NCBI RefSeq assembly: GCF_964340395.1
Contig: NC_135556.1
Span: forward strand, 19,744,642 to 19,808,641
DNA: 64,000 nucleotides
Origin: Glandiceps talaboti
Taxonomy: Eukaryota > Hemichordata > Enteropneusta > Spengelidae
Reading direction: 5' to 3'
A program made the position numbers and the translations under genes. Every line of letters starts with the position of its first letter. The stretch's first letter is position 1. The notes below the pieces were generated by a model. It saw only the letters and a list, made by a program, of their open reading frames with translations. It did no database searches and was not told the origin of the DNA. Of the stretch, positions 14,101 to 26,700 are shown piece after piece.

Positions 14101-17100
14101 ACTTCAGGAAAAGATATTTCATGTAAATTTCAAATCCAAATCACAGTTTTGTTAAAGTTTCCCTCAGGTTATTGTTGCATGTGTGAATTAGACAACTACT
14201 GTGCTCTAAAGATTAGTTCACCAATATAATGTGGACCCAGTTCTGTGCAACTGAAAAAATAGATTTATTATCAATGAATCTCTGTAAGGAATGTACACCC
14301 AATGTGTGTTGCAAAAGAAGATGAAATATTGCAGTGTTTGGCCACTAGAGGGCACTGTTTGGTAGCAGCACTGTGCAATGGTAAAAACTGACAAAATATA
14401 TTTTTGCATTTTGTTGTTAGAATCGTTAGATACCAATATTATCCAGGACTTGGTATTCAATCTGGGTCACAACCAGACAACTAGAGCTGAGTATTTAACC
14501 CACTATAATTTTATGGCAACCATCAGTCGTATATCACGTGGTCGCCACAATGTTCCTGCATCAGTTAGTAGCGTTGAAGAATGGTTTCATTACGCATGTA
14601 CTACAGCAGGACCAGAAGGTAAGACTGTCTTTGATAACTACAACATGATATTAAATCAAACTGATTTCAATCCGGAGAGTTTCTATGGTGACAATGATAG
14701 CACAAGTTGTGTTATGATCCTGAAAATTCTTTAGGGCAAAGAATCTTGCATACTGCCCTCACTGGTCAGTGTATGAAATGAAATTCTACAAAGTTTACTT
14801 CAATATACATGAAGAGACTTATTGTTTGAGATATTCATTCCATATTCAGTCTCTATAAGACCCATCTTAAGCAAGTTTCACTTTGATGTTTCTTGGCAAT
14901 TACGTGAAATTTATGTGATGAACTGACTCTTAAGAACCCACAGTTCCCAATGCCTTCATTTCCTGCAGGGCGTTCCTCCTTTTACAATGGACTCAGGGAG
15001 TGAGAGCTGCTATTTTATTTTTCACTGGGAAAATTTTAGAATTACAAACTACCATATAATATATTCATTAAAAAGTTTTAACTCATGATGAATCATAAGA
15101 CAAATGTTTACAATCTGTAAAAAACCCAGATTATTTGACCAAAATTTTACGATGAAAGTGCATCATTCTATAATTTCTACTTTTTATGGGACTTATCAGT
15201 GTTTTACTAGTATACTGGTGGACAATTCATTTCAAATATTTGATGGATTTTCAATCAAAATCAGTTCAAGAATAAATAAATAAAGTAATGAAAAACTATT
15301 GCTTTACTGTGGATCAAAATGAACCCCCCCCCCCCCAAAAAAAAATAAAATAAAATAAATAAATAAATAAAAACAAACAAACAAACAACCAACCCAAACA
15401 TTTCTATGTTAAAGTCTGCACATAGTAAGATATAGGGAACATAGAATTTAGATTTAGTGCATTACAAGAAATCGTTTTGTCTTTTGTTTGTGAAATTGCC
15501 TTTGCAGGCATAATTCTGACAAATTGATTAATCAAATATTATCTCCTACAGAGCTAGAGTTCTTTTACCGAGAAGCAGACCAAGGATTTGAACCCAGCAA
15601 TAAGAGAAGAAAGAGTCTAGAGTATAACCATGATTCAGAAACTTTATTTGCACTTCCCAAACTACAACTAGAAATGAGAACGGCTCACTTACAGAAAGCA
15701 AGACCACCAAGAGATGAAGGTATGAATAGTACAGACACAATCATATGTTTATTTAGATGAACAAGTAGAACACACCATGACACAAATTCCACTGATAATT
15801 ATACTTTTTTAAATCTCTGCAAACTCGCCATATTGAAGCTTCTGGTCCTTTCGAAATAATAAAAGAAATTGCAAGAAAATCGACATTCTGTTATTTTCTC
15901 ATAGAGTTAAGACAATATTTGTCAGCCATATTGGATTCTACGGCCATATTGGATTCTAAAATGACTTTAATTTTGATAACGTTTGACCTTTAGTTTAAAC
16001 ATTTTTATGTGATCCTGATTTTTTTTTCTTGATTTTAACCGAGTATGGGTTGGAGTTTTTGTGAACATAGTAACAGCAAGAGTTTGAACAGTTTATTTCA
16101 GAAGCAAATTTCAAGTTAGAGATAAGGAATGCGCTGTATTTTGTGTGTGACATTTTGTGTGTGGCATTTTTTAACCAAACTCAAACTTAGACAGTGAAAA
16201 TTTTTTGATACAAATTTTAATAATTATTAATTTTGAATTGAATCACATATTTGAATTCATGTGGTAAGCCCTTGTGAGATGTATGAATACAAATAAACCA
16301 ATAATATCTCTAAAGTTTGTTCTCAGGGAGCCAAGGAACAATGTTAATTAAAAAACAAAACAAAACATAACAAAACAAACAAATAAATAAATAAATAGAT
16401 AAACATACACAAACAAACAACAAAATATGAGGAAATGAAAATACCATTTTAAAGACTATACATTATAGATGGGAATGTGTACTATTGAAATAATGTCCTA
16501 AATTTCTATATATACTAATTCTGTAGTTTATTATGGGGTTATCTAGGACTCCTAAAGTTTGGAGGAAAAAGAATTGTACAAAACCAGTAGCTAATGTATT
16601 GGTTGTCATTTCTTATTTCAAAGAGCATTCATGTGAACTGGGAGCGCCATTGGGTATCTTTTGATGGATATCAGGCGCTTTATAAATTTGTGTTTATTTT
16701 TTTTTTTTTTATTATACCAACAGAAATATATTTTTACCCAAAAAGGGTAAAACCTAGTGTGGCTAAAGGTTTTTGCTATTTATGTATTTCTCCATTTGTG
16801 TCAAACTATATCTCTGTCCTAAATCAACAATGATAAGATACACAATAGCACATATTTAGGAATGAATTCCAGGTTTCCATGGCATTTCATGTATACTTCA
16901 AAAAAACTGTTCTGATCAATGATGGCATATCTATGTACATGTAACATGCTGTGCCAAGTGTTATTAATCGTGTATTTTCCCCGTTTGAACATATTCTATT
17001 TGTTACTGCTTGCATATGAACAGTTGTAATAGACCTACATTTAGATACATTGCAATGATTCATGGTTATATTAAATATTTGTCTTCAAAATCCATTATTT

Positions 17101-20100
17101 GTAATACAACCCTGGAATGGTAGACTTGATTCAAATGTCAATAGTATTTCCTATCCAATCAAATATAACCATTCTAGCAGCATTATTGAATTTAACCTTG
17201 ACTTTCAAGGTCATACCACATACTACATCATCATGAAACCATTTCCAATGTGTCACAATTGATGCAGTGTTATCAGAATGGCATCAATTTCTTTCAAAGC
17301 TTCTATAAATTTAATGATATAATTTAGTATTAACATTACCTTTTAAAGTGGTCATATGGATGAGGATTGGGTATTTATTTTGCATTTTTCATTTATAGAA
17401 TAAATTTTATCATGGCTTCCTACTTGAAAAATGAATGTGAAACAAGATTGTATAAGTCTGTGTTTGTAACTTAATACATTGCAAAAAGACAAAAAAAGTG
17501 TGTTATTATACGTACAACAACAAATAGTTTACACATTTATTAATCTTTTGCCATTTATTGAGTTACAAACACAGACTTGGAATATGTTGTTTCGCATCGA
17601 TTGTTCAAGAAGGAAGCCATGATGAAATTTTTTCATAAATTAAAAATCCAAAATAAATACCCAATCCTCATCCGTGTGGCCATTTTGAATCTTAGATTTT
17701 AAAAAGGAAATGAAACAGATCTGAAAGAGAAATAGCTGATATTGTTCAAAAAATAGAAAAATTAAACATAAAAGGGTAAAATACAGCTTACATAGAAATT
17801 ATTAACAAATTGCAAAATATTAGAATATTTTAAATTAAGGTACACTTCTACATTTCAGTTCAATTATTTTTAAAAAAACATGAATTTTGAATTTTAATTT
17901 GTGCAAAAATGACAGGCATAGGAAGGGGTAGATAGTGACGGTGGAAAGAAGGAGAACATGTCTATTGTGATTGATTTCTGATGTACAGCCACAATGAAGA
18001 CATATACATGCAATCGAATGTTACACAAAGGGCACTTGACCTCATCATGTTCATTTCACTAAAAGCAGTTTTGTTATATTCCATCAGATCCTAAACCTAT
18101 TGTGGATGTGACCTTTGTGACCCAATTTGCTGATCATATCTGTGTTGCCATGGATGTGGAACTCATTTTGTTTCTCCATGATCTTGTCAATTCCTACATC
18201 AATGAAAAAGAGAAAGGTGAGGACATGATTCCATCTTCAGTAATTCACATCAAATCATCTATGGTATAGCTGTCAGATGAAAGATAGGTGAATTATCATA
18301 AAATGACACTCTGCAGGGATGTTACTAATTTTAAAAGTAGGTGGTAAAACCTTCAAGGGAGACCCATGAATCTGCCCAATGATGGATATATAGTAGTTGA
18401 AACAAGGAATTCTTAAACACAAATGCCTGAAAAAATAGCCAACAAGAAATTACAGAGTAGCTGGTTGTTTGTGCTGGCTACCAGCCCTTATCTACATCCC
18501 TGCTGAGTTATCACGACGGTACTGTTTTGTCTACTGTTTTGCTTCTTTTTCTTTCCCTTGTTACTCGGTAAACATTTAATTGTGTGGGGACCCCTGACAT
18601 ATGTAAATGTGTTTCAATGGCCAATGAAGAACATAAAAGAGAGCCAAATATCAGTACAAGAGAACAGATCACACTAAGATATACCTGGAGATTACACATA
18701 GTGCATGACAAAACAATGAAACCTTTTAGATAGTAGTTTCAAACTCTTGTTTGTAAAGAACCCAAAACATATTCTCATCGAAATATGCACAGTGCATGAC
18801 CACTGAGCTTGAAATATTGCCGGTTCTATGTACTTGTCCAGAGTTTAATGCAATAATGGAGAATTACAATTTTTTGCCAATTTATATTGGCGTGTAATAT
18901 GTGTAGGAGGAAGTAGTTAAAATACAAGAAGTGAAGTAGGACAGAGAGATTAGTAAGAGAATCAATATTTAAGAGAGAGAACTAAGGAAGGACTAACAAG
19001 AAGAAATCCAACATAAATCACACTAGTAGTTTGTCAGGCACTAATTATTATGGACGGACTTATATCTTTAACAATTAATGTGTCCATATATTTATGAATG
19101 TGTTTGTTTAGCCAGAAACTCAGTACTTTACCCCACCCCCACCCCTCAACCAACGTGTCTGCAATGAGAATGACAGGAAACCCTAGTTTGTTAGTTGTTA
19201 GATGTTGTGATTTCCATGTTAACATAAAACACTGGAATACTGTAAATCCAAGTGAAGTAAATATTTGAGTAAATATCGGATTGATTGGCAGAAATCAATA
19301 CAGTTTCCCAGTATTTGTATAAAGTCATGGGTTATATTTGTAATAAGCGCGCTCAGGTGTCAAACTCAAAATGAGAGTGATGACTCGGTGGAGAGCAAAA
19401 CATGTATAAATTCAGATCTAGGCTGGCTTTGATACATACCCTAAGTAATTCAAGTAATTCAACCACGAACAAATTGTAATTATTAAAATCTGGCTGAAGT
19501 GATGGGATTGTTTCAGTGCATCACATGTTTTCTAAAATAAAAGAACTAGAAAAACAACTAGTGTTATGAGCTAGTAAATTTATTCAACAAGCATATACCA
19601 GAAGGTGTAATCATTTGTATATTTCATCATAGTAGTTACTTTTCTTTACTTGCTATGATTGTGCTCTTTCCATTTTCCCGTTTCTTTAGATTAGTTTTTT
19701 AAATTTCTTAGTGACTGTTACAAATAAGCCCGATGTGCTGGGTGATGTATTAAGTATCTGTTCTTTTTTATGGTAATTTGTGACTGTATATTCACTATAA
19801 TACACAACTCTTAGTAGTTACTAGTACTACATTAGATGAAAATTGTTTTTGTAAAATAAAAAATTATCTCACTTGAAAATTTGTTTTCACTGTAATTTTA
19901 ATTAAAGCCTCTAGTAGTTGAATTTTTTTGAGATTTATCATTAATTTGTGTGTAGCCAGTTGGAAAATACACCAATAGTTTCATTGGAAACAGTCCGTCA
20001 TAAAATAATTCATTTCAAAAACAGTTTGAATCTTTGACTAGTTTCATACCTGAGGTGGCTTTTTCAAGAAATTTGACCTAAATTGAATGACACTGTAAAT

Positions 20101-23100
20101 ATTCTAAAGAATGAAAGAACATACATAAAGGAAGAACACGTGAAGAAGAGAGCCAATATAAATAGACTATATTAGAATTGAATCATTTATAAAGAATAGA
20201 TTCCTCAATATCTACTACAAATTCCACTTGATAAATATTGGTAGTAATATTTTAAATAATTTGTAACCTTTAGGTTTGTATTGGAGATCCCCAACTCATA
20301 GCAGTGTTCCTATTGCATTTGTTGTATTTTAGCTTTGTACTGTAGCATTCCCAACTCATAGCAGTGTTTCTATTGTATTTGTAGCATTTTATGGACAGAA
20401 AAGTAGCAGCTTTGGCAAGACCTTGAAATCTCCTGATAAAGAAAAGAAGGATGAAACATTTGTACCTGGCATTGTGGATTGGAGAGACTTCAACTGTAAA
20501 ACATGGCAGCTAGAACCCACTCTGAGGTAAACTCATATATTATTTTTAAACTTATACTTGATAGCCATGTATAAGATGTCACGCTACCACCCAGGGGAGT
20601 CGTAGAATATCACAATTTCTCATTTTTTTAGGCCAAGAAAAAAAAGGGGTTTTATTTCTTGTCCTCGTTCTTGTCACCTGTGAATGCGTGTGTCTGAGCC
20701 TTTTTTTTCAATATCGTTTTCAAACCTATACACACATGGTGTAGTTATAAATGATTTATATATACAGCATGTGTGTACAAGACACTGATTGTATGTGTGT
20801 TTGCTATGTACACTGTATCAAACTGTTAAAAGAACCAGGATGAAAATACATCTCTGAGTGTGACATAAACAGTTTTGGCAAGCTCTAGCTGAAAGTGGCT
20901 ATAATCTTTTTTGCAAATTTATGCAGTTGTGCTACATACGCCATTGGTAGTTTGTATTTGTAAGGTTCAGTTACAGAGCCAAGGGAAATAATGAATTTCA
21001 TTTCAAGTGAATTATGTAAAATCATAAATGATAATCATTGCACAGAGTACTCCTTGCCGTAATTGTAGGAGATTGAGTTTCATTTACTGTAGTAAAGTAT
21101 ATAAGATGTATAAGATATCTGGTTGCTAGTTGATGTATTACCGGTAGACAATTATTGATTCAACACAGTGCTATTGATGTCAGATGTTACAGGATACAGT
21201 GTTATTCAATACTGACAGTACATGGATGATTAAATATGGCTTTCTGTGTTAACATCATATTGAATATAATTCACGTTGCTTATTAACAGTCAAAGCCTGT
21301 GAACAATTATTACAGTACAGGAATAATTGAGATTTTATACTGAAATTATTTTGGTGTATATTTTACACCTAATCCAGTTCTTCAATACTAGTGCCTATAT
21401 TCTTTTCCCAGTGTCAGAAATGAAAATGCTATGAACATTCAAATATACTCAGTCTATTTGAATTGTTTTATGTGGGTGGGAGGTGGGAGGTGGAAGGTGG
21501 AGGGTGGAGGGGCGGTTAGAAGATGTATTCTCACTAAAAGGATAGAGATTGCAATGTGAATGCTTTACTCCTGTGCTCTTATAAAGGCTGCAATGGATTG
21601 TATGCTCCCCAGGGCAGTTGAGGAAGTATAAAGGGTCATTGTGCTGCTATAGATCCATGTCAGGAATAATAATTGTAATGTGCTTTGAGCACAAAATGGG
21701 GAAGTGCTATATATGAAAAAATGAAATTATTATTATTATTGTTATTATTATGATTAAAAGTACTGTCTTATCAAAATGTAAATGAGTGAAAAATGCCATA
21801 CATATAATTTATATAAGTATGGTTCCATGCTATCTACTGTTATGTTGATTAGATAAAGTAGTCACTATGCTATGGTTTGCTCATGACCTGGTATACTGTC
21901 ACCTCCAATATTATCAATGGCAAAGATAAAAAAAATGAAATTATTATTATTATTGTTATTATTATGATTAAAAGTACTGTCTTATCAAAATGTAAATGAG
22001 TGAAAAATGCCATACATATAATTTATATAAGTATGGTTCCATACCACTGTTATGTCAATTAAATAAAGTAGTCACGATGCTATGGTTTGCTCATGACCTG
22101 GTATACTGTCACCTCCACTATTAATGGCAAAGATAAAAAAATGCTTGTTTTCAATGACAAACACGACTTCAGAAAATAGGGTAGAGGTAGGTCGGGATTT
22201 TATTTTATTTTATATTTTATTTTTTAATTACTTCGACCCAAAGTCAAGATACTCATTGGTCACAATACTTCCATAACAGTTGATGAGGTGTAAAAGAAGT
22301 AAATGAAGACAATTATGTGATTCAGAAGTAGACAAACACAATATGCAGACTTTGCTGTTATAGGCTGAAATGACATCGTTTCTCTCTGGAATGTGATTTT
22401 TTAAAAAGTAATCAAATATACTTTGGCAAAGAAATCTACAAGGATATAGATGCAAATTGTGATAATTTTACCTGTTTGCTTGTAAAAAATGTTTAGGGGC
22501 GCTCTGCGGCAGCTTAAACTAGGGTCGGTCGGTTATCCGAAACACACTTTTTTTTAAATATTTGGCCGAATTACATATTTTTAATGTTATAATGACAACA
22601 CTGCGTTTATGAAGCAAATTATGTATTTAAAAGTATCTATATAAATATAAATTATGAGGGTAAATAATAAAGGGGGTAGGAAGCATTATAAGTTTCTTCC
22701 ATTTAATGTTGAGAATGAAAAAAATATTAAATTGTTAGTAGCAGTGAGTATAAAGTATATGAGAAGTGTAACAACTGATGACATTGTCATAACTGTAGGT
22801 ACTTTATATTTTACTAGCATATGCCAGCTGTGTCAGTTCCTACGTTAAGTGATCTATCTGTTCATTATGTGTGTGCAGTAGATAAAATGTTGATAATCTG
22901 TACAAGAAAAGATTCTGTTGGCTATGGTTTGACCCAGCCAAAAATAGCTTTAAATTCATATCGTATTCAAATCTTGCTTTTGATAATTCCAACAATGTAT
23001 ACTGAGAGAAATACAAACAAATAGGGAAAATTAGTTAATAAGTGTTTAAAATATCCCTAGATAGCTAATAAAATGTTATTGTCTGTACAGTTTATCAAAA

Positions 23101-23169
23101 TTCAATCACATCTTTGCCATGTTGAGGCAGTTAAATAATTAATAAATCCATCCACACATGCATGCATAC

Positions 23170-23214
<45 letters not shown>

Positions 23215-23571
23215 CATGCACGCACATGCACACACACACACATACATACACATACACATACATGTGCATGCATACCCACACACGCACATTGCATCCATAC
23301 ATATACACTCAGATATATTGTATATTCATACATACACACATACATACATACATACATACATACATACATACATACATACATACATACATTCATACATACA
23401 TACATACATACATACATACATACATACATACATACATACATACATACATACATACATACATACATACATACATACATACATACATACATACATACATGCA
23501 TGCATGCATGCATGCATGCATGCATACATACATACATACATACATTGTACATACATACATACATACATATG

Positions 23572-23605
<34 letters not shown>

Positions 23606-23697
23606 CATACGTACGTACGTACGTACGTACGTACGTACGTACGTACGTACATACATATGTACGTACGTATGTATGTACATACACATACACAGAGACA

Positions 23698-23748
<51 letters not shown>

Positions 23749-26700
23749 TGCTGTAAGATATAATATATAAAAATATAAAACCAGTAAGACAATTTATTGC
23801 TGGATACAAGGGATTTAATCTGTTCTTATTTATTATATCTTCTGAAATAAATGAGTATAAAATATAAATTTCTGACTAGATTGTCTATTAAAGTATGCTA
23901 TCAGGGAAGCTTTCATCTGAATTGGTCAGATATCTTCAGCATAATGACACTAGAACTTGGGGATCACTTGACCAAATGGCTTAGTGTCATTATATTGAAG
24001 ATGTCTGATTCAGACAAAGCTATGTAGTTTGCTTAATCCCAGACTTCAAAAAGGTAACTTTATTCCCAATAACTATGCTTTAAGGAATCCAGTATCAATT
24101 TTTAATCTAGTCATCAGGGACATAAGAAATATTACAAACAGTAGTACTAACAACTGGCATCTAGTCTTTGGATCTTACAGCATATTATACACATAGTATT
24201 CTAGCTAAGTCTTTAATTCCAGATGGAATAGATATATTTGGTGCCATCATGTTTGCTAAACAAAGTAGTCAAGATGTATTGATGCATACAAAATAAGCAC
24301 ATATCCAAGCCTGGTGCTGCTACCGATAAGTCAGCAAGAAAAAAAAATTAAATTAGTTTTTCAAATATTTGACTTTTTTCAAAGTGGAAACTGCTATTGC
24401 CAAGTGCTCATCAAGTATGGTTCCAGATGTAAACAGGGTGAAAGGAATTGTACACAAGAAACTAAAAAAGTAATCACTTAAAAAAGAAAGATGTTCTTTA
24501 TGCTATCCCATAAAAACACTAATGAGTTTGGTTTTAGTCGCATAACTTGTTATTGATATTAATGATGAACACGTGCATACACGTAGCCACTACTTACTTT
24601 GTATGCTTTAGTACCCCTCAACTGTAATTTGTTTAGCAACTTGATGACACCAATGGAAACACATCTATTCCATGTGGAAATAACGACTTAGTTGGAATAC
24701 TAATTTTCCAACCCATTAGATTGGAGTCACGTCTGCTGTCTAGCATGTGGTGATGTACACAAAACTGACACTCTCCTGTGTGTTCCCAGTAATTGATGTA
24801 ATATTGAGAACTAGAACAGGACACTGGCTATTAAACATAAGATACAGTTGTATACTTCCCCGCATAGACTAAGGCCCAAAGGGGTACTGCGACATTGGAG
24901 TTTGTTCATCTGCATGTCTTGTCTTTCCATGTGTCTGTCCCAGTAATACCATATGTCTGACATGCATGAACCAATGCAACCAAACCAGGTAGTCAAATGA
25001 TATTTTCATGATATGACTTATTTTGCAACGTCATCAAGTATGACAGAATTATTTGTAGAAAATCACTGTTTATACCTAATAACTCACCTGCAATACAAAA
25101 AGATTATATTCAAGTGCCTACCCGATACATGTATTATGGTCATCTTTATTTATACTGGATAGTTCTTTAAGCTTATAATGCTTGTCTAGCGAGGGCCATC
25201 CGTCACGGGTTCAATGTTAATGTAAGAGGAATCTGGAGTGTCATGAGAAAACCTGTGCTGTTTAGCGTTGCGTCAAAGGAATGGCATTATTCTTCATATC
25301 AAATTCAAGTTACTTGTAAGACTTTGAACTTGACTGTTTTGATCAAAATTTTTACAGTCCTAAGTGTGGGAAATTCCTTGTATTTTATGTAAATCATGTG
25401 ACAGGACATATTTACATTAACTTGTCTCACTCACTCACTGTCGTATTGGTACTCTTTAAAGGCCTGCTCTGCATATAAGTAGGGGTCGGATTATAAAGAT
25501 GTTGCTCATTGTGCTAGATGACTTTAACCGTGTCGACAAATTTCCCTGAAAATGAAAGATCTTCAAATCTCTTCAAATTTTGCCTTATGAAAGCTTGTTC
25601 CTGGTTCTGAAGTAATAAAAGAAATTTGGGGTTTCACCATCTTGTTTCCAAGGAAATTGCGGATCTTTTATTTTCCCAAAGAATTAACACAATATTACGG
25701 CAGCCATTTAGATTTTGAAATAAATAAATTTTGATATCACTTTGACCTTTACTTGAACAATTAGTACAGTGACCCCAGATTTTTTAAAATCGATTTTAAC
25801 TCAGAATATGTTGGAATTTGCTTGAACAAAATAACAGCAACAGTTTTAAGAGTTTATTTCTGAGGTGCATTGTGTGTCATCACAAAAGATGCATTTCAAA
25901 AAAGAGGGAAAAAGCAAATTCTGTCGGTATTTAATCAAATGATAGCTAAATTGGAACAACAAATACTATATTAAGTAAAGAAGACACATCTATTTGGATT
26001 TGAAGTGTCATCACAACTACAGTCTAATGTGACATTTTATTGAATTCTGACTTTAATTCCCAGTTCATACGAAATATTTTATTTTTCAGACCTAATTAAT
26101 TACTGAAAATGATATTCACATCCTTCCACCTGATTCACATTAAATATGTATATGGAATAATATGAATGAGGTTTTTTTTATACAAACAAAATGCCAGTAC
26201 CACTTACGACTACACTCTCAGGAGTATGATTATTCTGCTAATCAGCATAATCAATTTACACATGTTTGGTTAGTGCTTTACAATTAACTAGTCAAATACA
26301 GTGTATTACAGTCATTCAGTCTGTTTTAGCCACAATTGAGGGGGATGGGAGGATGGGGGAATGGAGGTATTACAATGGGATCTGTCTGTATGTAATTAAC
26401 CTAGTCAAATACAGTGTTACAGTCATTCAGTGTGTTTTTAGCCATCAATTGAGGAGATGAGGGAGGGGGTTATTACAATGGGATCTGTCTGTGTGTTTGT
26501 GTAATATGTTAGTTCTCTGACATGCAATATCCAATTTCATTCAAACCAAGCACAAAGGTGACATGGGATATATGCATGTCATTTTGCTTTATGATAGGTA
26601 AATTTGACTGAATGGCAGCCATATTTGTAGTTAAAAATCAATATTTACTGCAGAACTCAGAATGTTTTATTACATTAGATCCTTGACATTTCATCTTGAC

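Noticed and set aside
14619-14734. Extension of BLTP1 exon j to a stop at 14734
   Set aside because: A good GTAAGA donor and the phase of the next conserved exon favour splicing at 14618; the extension has no family similarity.
23139-23809. Reading frames of up to 217 codons on both strands
   Set aside because: They are created by CA, ATAC and ACGT microsatellites that lack stop codons; no coding composition or splice context.
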